This document shows, piece after piece, positions 41,895-50,426 of a stretch of DNA of 64,000 bases. The translations under genes and the position numbers were made by a program. The stretch covers positions 1 to 64,000 of the forward strand of contig NZ_BJTV01000010.1 in NCBI RefSeq assembly GCF_007176755.1, given 5' to 3'. How positions within the stretch are numbered: the first letter of the stretch is position 1; each line of letters opens with the position of its first letter. The notes below the pieces were generated by a model. That model saw only the letters and a program-made list of their open reading frames with translations. It was not told the origin of the DNA and did not search any database. The DNA comes from Streptomyces sp. 1-11. GTDB taxonomy: Bacteria; Actinomycetota; Actinomycetes; Streptomycetales; Streptomycetaceae.

Positions 41895-41906
41895 TGGTAT
41901 GGACCA
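41895..41906. promoter_or_regulatory. dre-like DasR-binding site
   Basis: TGGTATGGACCA matches the core of the DasR consensus TGGTCTAGACCA at 10 of 12 positions. It lies about 100 bases upstream of the orphan sugar-binding lipoprotein. DasR is the Streptomyces N-acetylglucosamine regulator. Confidence 0.5.
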
Positions 41907-42056
41907 ATGCTCAGGTCAAGCGCCGCCGTGAGTCGGGAGCCGACGTCTCGCGCGCCGGGCGGGGATACGGCACGGTGGAGTACGGCGTGACGCACGGTCG
42001 CGCCGGGCGTGAGGCGTGCCGCCGCGCGGCTCCTCACGCCGGAGAGGAGCCCCCGC

Positions 42057-42275
42057 ATGACGAACCACACCTACCGGGTCACCGAGATCGTCGGCACCTC
42101 GCACGAGGGCCTCGACCAGGCCATCCGCAACGGCATCGCGCGCGCCGCGCAGACCCTGCGCAACCTGGACTGGTTCGAGGTGACCCAGGTGCGCGGCCAG
42201 ATCGAGAACGGGCAGGTCGAGCACTACCAGGTGGGCCTGAAGCTGGGCTTCCGCATCGAGGACGAGGCCGAGTAG
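42057..42275 (+). CDS. Dodecin (flavin-binding dodecamer)
   Basis: This 72-residue protein reads MTNHTYRVTEIVGTSHEGLD, then QAIRNGIARAAQTLRNLDWF and EVTQVRGQIENGQVEHYQVG, the typical dodecin sequence. The LDWFEV Trp stacks flavins. It stores or buffers FMN, FAD or CoA. GGAGAGGAG precedes the ATG. Confidence 0.96.
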   Translation: MTNHTYRVTEIVGTSHEGLDQAIRNGIARAAQTLRNLDWFEVTQVRGQIENGQVEHYQVGLKLGFRIEDEAE

Positions 42276-42311
42276 CCGTCCGGGGCCGCTCCGCGCGGGC
42301 CCACGGGACCC

Positions 42312-42803
42312 TCAGGTACGGCCCTCCCGCTCCTGGGCGTCCTCCAGCGCGGCGGACCGGTCGGCCCAGCGGGCCCGCACGACGGCGAACCCGGCGCGCT
42401 CGGCGTCGTCGCACACCAGCTCGTCGTCGTCGACGAGGACCCGGACCCGCCGGCCCCGGGCGAGCCGGCGCAGGGTCTCCAGCTTGGTGAATCGGGCGGG
42501 CCTGCGGTCGGCGTCGCCGCGCATGTGCACCCGGCCCTCGGGCAGTCCGTGGGCCGCGAGCCAGTCCAGCGTGTCGCGCCGGCACCGCTCGGGCCGCCCG
42601 GTGAGGTACACGATCTCGCACTCGCGGGCCGTCTCCAGCGCGAGCTCCACGCCCTCGGCGAGCGGCGGGTCGGCGGGCGCGGCGGCGAAGAAGGCGTCCC
42701 AGTCGCGCGGGCGGCTCTCCAGGAAGTGCTGGCGGTGGGCGGTGTCGGCCAGGGTGTTGTCGAGGTCGAACACGGCGACCGGGCGCGCGCTGCTGTCTGT
42801 CAC
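42312..42803 (-). CDS. HAD-superfamily phosphatase (polynucleotide kinase-phosphatase-like)
   Basis: This 163-residue protein has motif I VAVFDLDNTLADTAHRQHFL (nucleophilic Asp), motif II YLTGRPERCRRDTLDWLAAH and motif III/IV VRVLVDDDELVCDDAERAGF. The segment RPRDWDAFFAAAPADPPL resembles HAD phosphatases that trim 3' phosphates. It starts with a GTG at 42801-42803. Substrate unknown. Confidence 0.87.
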   Translation of the reverse strand: MTDSSARPVAVFDLDNTLADTAHRQHFLESRPRDWDAFFAAAPADPPLAEGVELALETARECEIVYLTGRPERCRRDTLDWLAAHGLPEGRVHMRGDADRRPARFTKLETLRRLARGRRVRVLVDDDELVCDDAERAGFAVVRARWADRSAALEDAQEREGRT

Positions 42804-42863
42804 CCGGTCACCATAGCCACCCCGGTGTCAACTGCCGCCGAACCGTGGCCGCATGCTTCTGCC

Positions 42864-43301
42864 ATGCCTTCCGAGCCCGGCCGGTCCGCCCGTCCCTGCA
42901 CCGTCGTCGTCTGCCGGGGCTGCTGCTGCGGCGTCCCGGCCAAGCGGCCCGGCACCGATCCGGGCGGTCAGCTCGACCGGTTGCGGGCGGCCGCCGCCGA
43001 GGGCGGGTTCGAGGTGCGCACCAGCGACTGCCTCGGGCCCTGCGACCAGGCGAACGTCATGGTGGTGCGGCCGTCGGCGGAGGGCCGGCGGGCCGGCGGC
43101 AGACCGGTGTGGATCGGCTTCGCGCTGGACGACGACTGCACGTCGGAGGTCGCCGAGTGGGCGCGGGCGGGCGGCCCCGGTGCGGCCGAGCCCCCGCTCG
43201 CCCTGGAGTTGCAGGTGATCCGCGCGCCACGCGGTGCCCGGGACGGTGAGGGCGGCGGGCGCGGGAATCCTGGCGCCCCGGTGGCGTTGAACCCTGCGTG
43301 A
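42864..43301 (+). CDS. Thioredoxin-like [2Fe-2S] ferredoxin-type protein
   Basis: The 145-residue protein has TVVVCRGCCCGVPAKRPGTD (C17, C20-C22) and SDCLGPCDQANVMVVRPSAE (C56, C60), the cysteine spacing of thioredoxin-like ferredoxins. It would carry a [2Fe-2S] cluster and transfer electrons, perhaps to the LLM flavoprotein that follows. Its stop overlaps that gene's GTG as GTGA. The C-terminal 30 residues are low complexity. Confidence 0.82.
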   Translation: MPSEPGRSARPCTVVVCRGCCCGVPAKRPGTDPGGQLDRLRAAAAEGGFEVRTSDCLGPCDQANVMVVRPSAEGRRAGGRPVWIGFALDDDCTSEVAEWARAGGPGAAEPPLALELQVIRAPRGARDGEGGGRGNPGAPVALNPA

Positions 43302-44302
43302 GCGCAGTGATCGCCCGGACCAGGTTCTCCGTACTCGACCGCTCCCGCACGCGCGCGGGGCGGCCGCCCGCCGAGGCGCTGCGGGACACCGTCGCGCTGG
43401 CGCGGGAGGCGGAGGGCCTCGGCTACCACCGTTTCTGGGTGTCGGAGCACCACGGCGTGCCCGGGGTCGCGGGCTCCGCGCCGACCGTGCTCGCCGCCGC
43501 GGTGGCCGCGGCGACGCGCAGCGTCCGGGTCGGCACCGGCGGGGTGATGCTGCCCAACCACCGGCCGCTCGTCGTCGCCGAGCAGTTCGGGGTGCTGGAG
43601 TCGCTGTTCCCGGGCCGGATCGACATGGGTCTCGGCCGCTCCGTCGGCTTCACGGACGGGGTCCGCCGGGCGCTCGGCCGGGACAAGGACGCCGCCGACG
43701 ACTTCGCGGCCCAGCTCGGCGAACTGCTCGGCTGGTTCGCCGGGACCTCCCCGACCGGGGTGCACGCCCGGCCGGCCGAGGGTCTGCGGGTCCCGCCGTT
43801 CGTGCTGGCGATGGGCGAGGGCGCGCGGATCGCGGCCCGCGCCGGGCTGCCGATCGTCATCGGGGACCTGCGGCGGCGCGAGCGGATGCTGCGCGGCGTC
43901 GACGAGTACCGCTCGCTGTTCCGCCCCTCGCCGTGGGCGTCCGAGCCGTACGTCGTGGTCTCCGGGACCGTCGCGGTCGCGGGGACGGCCGAGGACGCGC
44001 GGCGGCTGCTGGTCCCGGAGGCCTGGGCCGTGGCGTACTCGCGGACCCACGGCACCTTCCCGCCGCTGGCCCCGGCCGGGGAGATCGAGGAGCGCGCGAT
44101 GACCGCGAGGGAACGGGACCTCTACGAGTCCGCCCTCGATGGCCACCTGGCGGGTACCGCCGACCAGGTGGCGCACGAGCTGGAGGCGGTGCTCGGGGCG
44201 ACGGGCGCCGACGAGGTCCTCGTCACCACCAGCACGTACGACCGTGCCGCGCTGCTGGACTCCTACCGGCGCCTCGCCGCCCTGTTCGCACCCGGCAGCT
44301 GA
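43298..44302 (+). CDS. LLM-class flavin-dependent oxidoreductase (luciferase-like)
   Basis: This 334-residue TIM-barrel protein contains LAREAEGLGYHRFWVSEHHG, VRVGTGGVMLPNHRPLVVAE, QFGVLESLFPGRIDMGLGRS and FVLAMGEGARIAARAG. These are the hallmarks of the LuxA-like MsnO8 group of LLM oxidoreductases. It uses FMNH2 or F420 and is translationally coupled to a ferredoxin-like protein. Substrate unknown. Confidence 0.92.
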   Translation: MSAVIARTRFSVLDRSRTRAGRPPAEALRDTVALAREAEGLGYHRFWVSEHHGVPGVAGSAPTVLAAAVAAATRSVRVGTGGVMLPNHRPLVVAEQFGVLESLFPGRIDMGLGRSVGFTDGVRRALGRDKDAADDFAAQLGELLGWFAGTSPTGVHARPAEGLRVPPFVLAMGEGARIAARAGLPIVIGDLRRRERMLRGVDEYRSLFRPSPWASEPYVVVSGTVAVAGTAEDARRLLVPEAWAVAYSRTHGTFPPLAPAGEIEERAMTARERDLYESALDGHLAGTADQVAHELEAVLGATGADEVLVTTSTYDRAALLDSYRRLAALFAPGS

Positions 44303-44307
44303 GCGGC

Positions 44308-46794
44308 TCAGCCCGCCACGTCGGCCGGGCGCTCGGCGCGGATCGCCACGGAGCCGTCGGCCGCGTCCACCACCGCCCGGTCGCCCGCGGTCAGCCCGCC
44401 GGAGAGCAGCAGGTCGGCGAGACGGTCGTCCACCTCGCGCTGGATGGTGCGGCGCAGCGGGCGGGCGCCGAAGTCCGGCTGGTACCCGAGGTTCGCCAGC
44501 AGCTCGGCGGCCGCGTCGGTGACCTCGAGGGCGACGTCCTGGGCGTGCAGCCGGCGCCGGGTGTGCTCCAGCATCAGGTCCACGACCTGGCGCAGCTCGC
44601 CGCGCTCCAGGCCGCGGAAGACGATGATCTCGTCGATGCGGTTGAGGAACTCGGGCCTGAAGTGCTGCTGGAGCACCGGCATGACGGCCTCGCGGACCTT
44701 GGTGTAGTCCTCGGTGCCGGCGGCCAGGATGCGGTCGGCGCCGATGTTCGACGTCATGATGACCACGGTGTTCTTGAAGTCGACGGTGCGGCCCTGGGAG
44801 TCGGTGAGCCGGCCGTCGTCCAGGAGCTGCAGCAGGGTGTTGAAGACGTCCGGGTGCGCCTTCTCCACCTCGTCCAGCAGCAGCACGGCGTACGGCTGCC
44901 TGCGCACGGCCTCGGTGAGCTGGCCGGCCTCCTCGTGGCCGACGTACCCGGGCGGGGCGCCGATCAGCCGGGAGACCGTGTGCCGCTCCTGGAACTCGCT
45001 CATGTCGAGGCGGATCATGCGGCTCTCGTCGCCGAACAGCGCGGCGGCGAGGGCGCGGGCCAGCTCGGTCTTGCCGACGCCGGTGGGGCCGAGGAACAGG
45101 AAGCTGCCGACGGGCCGGTTCGGGTCGCTCATGCCGGCCCGGGCCCGCCGTACCGCGCGGGCGACGGCGGTGATCGCCTCGTCCTGGCCGACGACCCGCT
45201 CGTGCAGGTGCTCCTCCAGCTTCATCAGCCGCTCCCGCTCCTCCTCGGTGAGCTGGGCGACCGGGATGCCGGTGGTGCGCGAGACGACCTGGGCGATGTC
45301 CTCGGCGGTGACCTTCGGGGCCTGCTCCCCGGTCTTGTCCGCGCCGGCCAGCTCGGCCTCGGTCTCCTTGATCCGGTCCCGCAGATCCTTGGCCCGCTCG
45401 TACTCCTCGTCGGCGACCGCCTGGTCCTTCTCCCGGTTCAGGGCCGCGAGCCGGTCCTCGGTCTCCCGGATGTCCGCGAGCGGGGTCCTGGCGCGCAGCC
45501 GGACCCGGGCGGCGGCCTGGTCCATCAGGTCGATGGCCTTGTCGGGCAGGAAGCGGGAGGTGATGTACCGGTCGGACAGCTCGGCGGCGGCGACGACCGC
45601 CTCGTCGGTGATGCGCACCTGGTGGTGGGCCTCGTAGCGGTCGCGCAGTCCGCGCAGGATCTCGATGGTGTCGTCCACGCTGGGCTCGCCGACCAGGATG
45701 GGCGCGAAACGGCGTTCCAGCGCGGCGTCCTTCTCGATGTGCCTGCGGTACTCGTCCACGGTGGTCGCGCCGATCAGGTGCAGCTCACCGCGCGCCAGGG
45801 CGGGCTTGAGCATGTTGCCGGCGTCCATGGCGCCCTCGCCCCCGCCGCCGGCTCCGACGACCGTGTGCAGCTCGTCCAGGAACAGCACCAGTTCGTCGCC
45901 GTGCCGGGCGACCTCGTCGAGCAGCTTCTTCAGCCGTTCCTCGAACTCGCCCCGGTACTTGGTGCCGGCCACCATCCCGGCCAGGTCCAGCGAGACCAGC
46001 CGCTTGCCCTCCAGGGTCTTCGGCACGTCGCCGGCGACGATGCGCTGGGCGATGCCCTCGACCACCGCGGTCTTGCCGACGCCGGGGTCGCCGATGAGGA
46101 CCGGGTTGTTCTTGCTGCGCCGGGAGAGCACCTCGATGGTCTGCTCGACCTCCTCGTCCCGTCCGATCACCGGGTCGAGGCGGCCGCTGCGGGCGTCCTC
46201 GGTGAGGTCGCGGCCGTATTCGTCGACGGTGGGCGTGCTGCTCGGCTCCTTGCGCTCGGCCGCGTTCTCGGCGGGCACCCGGGCCGGCTCCCAGCCGCCC
46301 TCGCCGAGTGCCTGTCCGGCCGCCGACTCCGGGTTGGCGGCGAGGGCGCGCAGCAGGTGCTCGGGGCCGATGTAGGAGGCGCCCTCGGCGCGGGAGATGC
46401 GGTAGGCGTCGAGCAGGGCGCGCTTGGCGGCCGGGGTGAGGGTGGCGGGCTCGCTCCTCGTACCGGCGGCGGGGGCGGTGAGCCGTTCGCGGATGCGGTC
46501 GGGGTCCGCGCCGGCGGCGGTGAGCAGCCGCCGGGTGGACTCGTGCTCGGTGGCCGCGGCCAGCAGGTGCCGGGCGTCGAGCTCGTCGCTGCCCTCGGCG
46601 GCGGCGATGTCCCTGGCGCCGGCCACCAGCTCGCGCGCCCGCTCCGACAGCAGGCTGCCGATGTCGACGCGCTGGGGCCGGCGGGCGGACGCGGCCGGGC
46701 CGCCGGTGCCGCCGGTGCCACCGAAGAACCGGGACATCAGCTCGTCGAACTCCTCGAACGGACTGCGTCCGAAACCGAAACCGGGGGTGCTCAT
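44308..46794 (-). CDS. Clp/Hsp100 AAA+ ATPase (ClpC/ClpB-like)
   Basis: The 828-residue protein starts MSTPGFGFGRSPFEEFDELM. A Clp N-domain spans about 45-165. The first AAA domain has Walker A GDPGVGKTAV and Walker B LVLFLDELHT. A UVR-like middle segment (VADEEYERAKDLRDRIKETE) is shorter than the ClpB coiled coil and resembles ClpC. The second AAA domain has GPTGVGKTELA and VLLLDEVEKAH. It unfolds proteins, for ClpP or for disaggregation. An AT-rich inverted repeat precedes it. The glycine/phenylalanine-rich N-terminus (FFGGTGGTGG) is unlike housekeeping ClpC, so this is an accessory copy. Confidence 0.9.
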   Translation of the reverse strand: MSTPGFGFGRSPFEEFDELMSRFFGGTGGTGGPAASARRPQRVDIGSLLSERARELVAGARDIAAAEGSDELDARHLLAAATEHESTRRLLTAAGADPDRIRERLTAPAAGTRSEPATLTPAAKRALLDAYRISRAEGASYIGPEHLLRALAANPESAAGQALGEGGWEPARVPAENAAERKEPSSTPTVDEYGRDLTEDARSGRLDPVIGRDEEVEQTIEVLSRRSKNNPVLIGDPGVGKTAVVEGIAQRIVAGDVPKTLEGKRLVSLDLAGMVAGTKYRGEFEERLKKLLDEVARHGDELVLFLDELHTVVGAGGGGEGAMDAGNMLKPALARGELHLIGATTVDEYRRHIEKDAALERRFAPILVGEPSVDDTIEILRGLRDRYEAHHQVRITDEAVVAAAELSDRYITSRFLPDKAIDLMDQAAARVRLRARTPLADIRETEDRLAALNREKDQAVADEEYERAKDLRDRIKETEAELAGADKTGEQAPKVTAEDIAQVVSRTTGIPVAQLTEEERERLMKLEEHLHERVVGQDEAITAVARAVRRARAGMSDPNRPVGSFLFLGPTGVGKTELARALAAALFGDESRMIRLDMSEFQERHTVSRLIGAPPGYVGHEEAGQLTEAVRRQPYAVLLLDEVEKAHPDVFNTLLQLLDDGRLTDSQGRTVDFKNTVVIMTSNIGADRILAAGTEDYTKVREAVMPVLQQHFRPEFLNRIDEIIVFRGLERGELRQVVDLMLEHTRRRLHAQDVALEVTDAAAELLANLGYQPDFGARPLRRTIQREVDDRLADLLLSGGLTAGDRAVVDAADGSVAIRAERPADVAG

Positions 46795-46817
46795 GGGCGG
46801 CCCTTTCTGCGACGGGC

Positions 46818-46849
46818 AGACATATGCCCCCAAAATCGCATATATGTCT
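46818..46849. promoter_or_regulatory. AT-rich inverted repeat upstream of the Clp ATPase gene
   Basis: AGACATAT (46818-46825) and ATATGTCT (46842-46849) form a perfect 8-bp inverted repeat over 16 bases, centred on CCCCCAAAATCGCAT. It is the most AT-rich patch nearby. It does not match the HspR (HAIR) or ClgR consensus. Confidence 0.5.
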
Positions 46850-46947
46850 TTCATCTGCACGGCACGCGGCGCCGAAGCCCCGAGATGCGTTTCCGGGCCG
46901 GGCCGGTAAGGCTGGGGGTGAAAGCCTCGACTGCAAGGAGGGCTGAC

Positions 46948-47136
46948 ATGTCCTTCATGGACAAGATCAAAGGGATGCTCAAGGGCCACGAGGACATGGC
47001 CGACAAGGGCGTCGACAAGGGCGGTGACTACATCGACCAGCGGACCGGGAACAAGTACCAGTCCCAGGTCGACACCGGTCAGGAGAAGCTGCGGGACGAG
47101 TTCGGCAAGCCGCAGGACCGGCCGCCGCAGACCTGA
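46948..47136 (+). CDS. MT0933-type small antitoxin-like protein
   Basis: This 62-residue protein begins MSFMDKIKGMLKGHEDMADK and continues GVDKGGDYIDQRTGNKYQSQ, then VDTGQEKLRDEFG. This is the pattern of the short helical MT0933-like antitoxin family common in actinobacteria. AAGGAGG precedes the ATG. No toxin is adjacent, so an antitoxin role is only a family label. Confidence 0.88.
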   Translation: MSFMDKIKGMLKGHEDMADKGVDKGGDYIDQRTGNKYQSQVDTGQEKLRDEFGKPQDRPPQT

Positions 47137-47163
47137 CGGACGGGGCGGACTACCATCGCCCCG

Positions 47164-49512
47164 ATGCACAGCCCTCATGATCCCCGCGTCCGCGTCCGTG
47201 GTGCCCGCGAGCACAATCTCAAGGGTGTCGACGTGGACATCCCCCGGGACGTGCTGGCCGTGTTCACCGGCGTGTCCGGCTCGGGCAAGTCGTCCCTGGC
47301 GTTCGGCACCGTCTATGCCGAGGCGCAGCGGCGCTACTTCGAGTCGGTCGCGCCGTACGCACGTCGGCTGATCCACCAGGTCGGGGCGCCCCGGGTCGCC
47401 GAGATCACGGGGCTGCCGCCGGCGGTGTCCCTGCAGCAGCGCCGCTCGGCCCCGTCGTCCCGCTCCTCCGTGGGCACGGTAACCAACCTCTCCAACTCAC
47501 TGCGCATGCTGTTCTCGCGCGCCGGGGACTATCCGCCGGGCGCGGAGCGGCTGGACTCCGACGCGTTCTCGCCCAACACGGCCGCGGGCGCGTGCCCGGA
47601 GTGCCACGGCCTCGGCCAGGTGCACCGCACCACCGAGGAGCTGCTGGTCCCCGACCCCTCGCTGTCCGTCCGCGAGGGCGCCGTCGCCGCCTGGCCGGGC
47701 GCCTGGCAGGGCAAGAACCTGCGCGACATCCTCGACGCCCTCGGCTACGACGTCGACCGGCCCTGGCGCGAGCTGCCCGCCGCCGAGCGGGAGTGGATCC
47801 TCTTCACCGACGAGCAGCCGGTCGTCACCGTCCATCCGGTGCGGGACGCCGACCGGATCCAGCGGCCGTACCAGGGCACGTACACCAGTGCCCGCCGGTA
47901 CGTCATGAAGACGTTCTCCGACACCAGGTCCGCGACCCTGCGGGCCAAGGCGGAGCGGTTCCTGACCAGCGCGCCCTGTCCGGCGTGCGGGGGCAGCAGG
48001 CTGCGGCCCGAGGCGCTGGCGGTGACCTTCGCCGGCCGGACCATCGCGGAACTCGCGGCGCTGCCGCTGACCGACCTGGCCGCCCTGCTGCCGCGCGAGG
48101 GCACCGAGACCGCACGCGTGCTCACCGCGGACCTGACCGCGCGGATCGCGCCGGTCGTGGAGCTGGGCCTCGGCTACCTCAGCCTGGACCGGGCGACGCC
48201 CACCCTCTCGGCGGGCGAGCTGCAGCGGCTCCGGCTGGCCACCCAGCTCCGGTCGGGGCTGTTCGGCGTGGTGTACGTGCTGGACGAGCCGTCGGCCGGG
48301 CTGCACCCGGCGGACACCGAGGCGCTGATCACGGTGCTCGAGCGGCTCAAGGCGGCCGGGAACTCGGTGTTCGTGGTGGAGCACCACCTGGAGGTGGTGC
48401 GGGGCGCCGACTGGCTGGTGGACGTGGGTCCCGGCGCCGGCGAGAACGGCGGGCGGGTGCTGTACAGCGGCCCGGTCGCGGGCCTCGCCCCGGTGGCGGA
48501 CTCGGCGACGGCCCGGTACCTGTTCGCCGGGCCGCCCGGTCCGGCGCGCACGGTCCGCGAGCCGCGCGGCTGGCTGAGGCTGGGCCCGGTGACCCGGCAC
48601 AACCTGCGCTCGGTGACGGCCGACTTCCCGCTGGGCGCGTTCACCGCCGTCACGGGCGTCTCCGGCTCCGGGAAGTCGACGCTGGTCGGTGAGTTCACGC
48701 AGGAGGCGGACGCGGTCGGCAGGCTGGTGCGGGTGGACCAGAAGCCGATCGGGCGCACCCCGCGCTCCAATCTGGCCACGTACACGGGCCTGTTCGACGT
48801 GGTGCGGAAGGTGTTCGCGGCCACCGAGGAGGCCCGGGCCCGGGGTTACGGCGTGGGACGGTTCTCGTTCAACGTGGCCGGGGGCCGCTGCGAGACCTGC
48901 CAGGGCGAGGGGTTCGTCAGCGTCGAGCTGCTGTTCCTGCCGAGCACCTACGCGCCCTGCCCGGACTGCGCGGGCGCCCGCTACAACCCGCCGACGCTGC
49001 GGGTGACCTACCGGGGGCTGAACATCGCCGAGGTCCTGGACCTGACGGTGGAGAGCGCCGCGGAGTTCTTCGCGGACGTCCCGGCCGCCGCCCGCAGCCT
49101 GCGCACGCTGCTCGAAGTGGGCCTCGGCTACCTGCGTCTGGGCCAGCCCGCCACGGAGCTGTCCGGCGGCGAGGCCCAGCGGATCAAGCTGGCGAGCGAA
49201 CTGCAGCGCGGCCGCCGCGCGCACACCCTGTACCTGCTGGACGAGCCGACGACCGGGCTGCACCCGGCCGACGTCGAGGTGCTGATGGACCGGCTGCACG
49301 GGCTGGTCGAGGCGGGTCACACGGTCGTCGTGGTCGAGCACGACATGTCGGTGGTGGCGGCCGCGGACTGGGTGATCGACCTGGGTCCGGGCGGCGGCGA
49401 CCGGGGCGGACGGATCGTGGCGGCCGGAACCCCCACCGAGGTGGCCCGGGCCGCGGGAAGCGCGACGGCTCCCCATCTGGCCCGGGCGCTGGGCGGGAAC
49501 CCCGGCCGCTGA
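47164..49512 (+). CDS. Short UvrA-like ABC ATPase (UvrA2/DrrC type)
   Basis: The 782-residue protein has two ABC modules. Walker A motifs are GVSGSGKSSLAFGTVYAEAQ and GVSGSGKSTLVGEFT. Signatures are TLSAGELQRLRLATQL and ELSGGEAQRIKLASEL. Zinc-type cysteines are in CPECHGLGQVH, PCPACGGSR, CETCQGEGF and CPDCAGARYN. It is some 170 residues shorter than UvrA, fitting the class lacking the UvrB-binding insert. It resembles DrrC of daunorubicin resistance, so it may displace intercalators from DNA and not act in excision repair. Confidence 0.9.
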   Translation: MHSPHDPRVRVRGAREHNLKGVDVDIPRDVLAVFTGVSGSGKSSLAFGTVYAEAQRRYFESVAPYARRLIHQVGAPRVAEITGLPPAVSLQQRRSAPSSRSSVGTVTNLSNSLRMLFSRAGDYPPGAERLDSDAFSPNTAAGACPECHGLGQVHRTTEELLVPDPSLSVREGAVAAWPGAWQGKNLRDILDALGYDVDRPWRELPAAEREWILFTDEQPVVTVHPVRDADRIQRPYQGTYTSARRYVMKTFSDTRSATLRAKAERFLTSAPCPACGGSRLRPEALAVTFAGRTIAELAALPLTDLAALLPREGTETARVLTADLTARIAPVVELGLGYLSLDRATPTLSAGELQRLRLATQLRSGLFGVVYVLDEPSAGLHPADTEALITVLERLKAAGNSVFVVEHHLEVVRGADWLVDVGPGAGENGGRVLYSGPVAGLAPVADSATARYLFAGPPGPARTVREPRGWLRLGPVTRHNLRSVTADFPLGAFTAVTGVSGSGKSTLVGEFTQEADAVGRLVRVDQKPIGRTPRSNLATYTGLFDVVRKVFAATEEARARGYGVGRFSFNVAGGRCETCQGEGFVSVELLFLPSTYAPCPDCAGARYNPPTLRVTYRGLNIAEVLDLTVESAAEFFADVPAAARSLRTLLEVGLGYLRLGQPATELSGGEAQRIKLASELQRGRRAHTLYLLDEPTTGLHPADVEVLMDRLHGLVEAGHTVVVVEHDMSVVAAADWVIDLGPGGGDRGGRIVAAGTPTEVARAAGSATAPHLARALGGNPGR

Positions 49513-49517
49513 CCGCC

Positions 49518-49535
49518 GCCGGCGAAGCCGCCGGC
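49518..49535 (+). terminator. Hairpin after the UvrA-like gene
   Basis: GCCGGCG and CGCCGGC flank AAGC, six bases after the stop. There is no U tract. Confidence 0.45.
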
Positions 49536-49622
49536 TGGGGGGAGAGGGGCTGCGCGCGGCGGTCGGCCGGGCCGGAAGCCGTCGTGGGGCGGTGAGCGGC
49601 AGGGGTTCGCGGCCCCGCCGAT

Positions 49623-50426
49623 TCAGGCCCGCGCCGGGTGCCTGCGAGGGGCGGAGGCAGGCTGGGGCTCGGCGGCCCGTGCCAGTGCCCGCCGGTCGTG
49701 GTGGCGGCCGGCCGGGATGAGCGGACGCACCTCCACCTCGGCGACCAGGCCGCGGGCGCTGGCCACCCGCCAGAGCGAGGCGAACAGGGTGTCCTCGCCG
49801 ACGAACGCGGCCGCGGTGGCGTCCGATGCGCCGGCGCCGCGGTAGCTCAGGCGCACCGGCTGCACGGGCGCCCCGGCGTCGAGCGCTGCCTGGAAGACGG
49901 CCCGGCGGAAGTGCCCCCCGGTGCGGCCGCACCAGGTGCTGCCCTCCGGGAACACCGCGACGGCGGCGCCGGCCCGCAGGGCCGCACCGATCCGGGCGAC
50001 GGTCCCCGGCAGGGCGCGCAGCCGGTCCCGCTCGATGAACAGCACCCCGGCCCGTGCCGCCAGCCGGCCCGCCACGGGCCACCGCCGTATCTCCGACTTG
50101 GCGAGCATGCGCGCCGGGCGCACCGCCGCGAGCAGCGGGATGTCCAGCCAGGAGATGTGGTTGGCGACCAGCAGGACGCCGCCGTCGGCCGGCGCCGACC
50201 CGGTGAGCCGGATCCGGACGCCCGCGGCCCGTACCACCGCCCGGCACCAGCGCCTGACCCAGGCGGCCGGGAGCCGGCCGCCCAGCGGGGACAGCGCGAC
50301 CCCTGCGAGTACCAGGGCGGTGAGCGCGGCGAGCCGCAGCACGGCCCGGGGCACGGCCACGGCCGGGCCGGCCGGCTCCAGGCAGGCGTCCGGGGTGCAG
50401 GGCGCGGTGGGCAGCCAGGCGCTCAT
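49623..50426 (-). CDS. 1-acylglycerol-3-phosphate-type acyltransferase (OlsA-like)
   Basis: This 267-residue protein has a hydrophobic N-terminal helix (VLRLAALTALVLAGVALSPL). Acyltransferase motifs I-III are VANHISWLDIPLLAAV (H-x4-D), VLFIERDRL and VAVFPEGSTWCGR. Its ATG shares one base with the stop of the upstream OlsB-like gene, and OlsB/OlsA together make ornithine lipids. This one should add the second acyl group to lyso-ornithine lipid. Confidence 0.87.
   Translation of the reverse strand: MSAWLPTAPCTPDACLEPAGPAVAVPRAVLRLAALTALVLAGVALSPLGGRLPAAWVRRWCRAVVRAAGVRIRLTGSAPADGGVLLVANHISWLDIPLLAAVRPARMLAKSEIRRWPVAGRLAARAGVLFIERDRLRALPGTVARIGAALRAGAAVAVFPEGSTWCGRTGGHFRRAVFQAALDAGAPVQPVRLSYRGAGASDATAAAFVGEDTLFASLWRVASARGLVAEVEVRPLIPAGRHHDRRALARAAEPQPASAPRRHPARA

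Noticed and set aside
46795..46947. HspR (HAIR) or ClgR operator before the Clp ATPase
   Set aside because: Neither CTTGAGT-N7-ACTCAAG nor GTTCGC-N5-GCGAAC is present. Only an unrelated AT-rich palindrome was found.
43933..47136. Plus-strand open frame of about 1067 codons over the Clp ATPase gene
   Set aside because: It is antisense to a well-supported Clp ATPase. Only its last 62 codons (46948-47136) match a real protein family.
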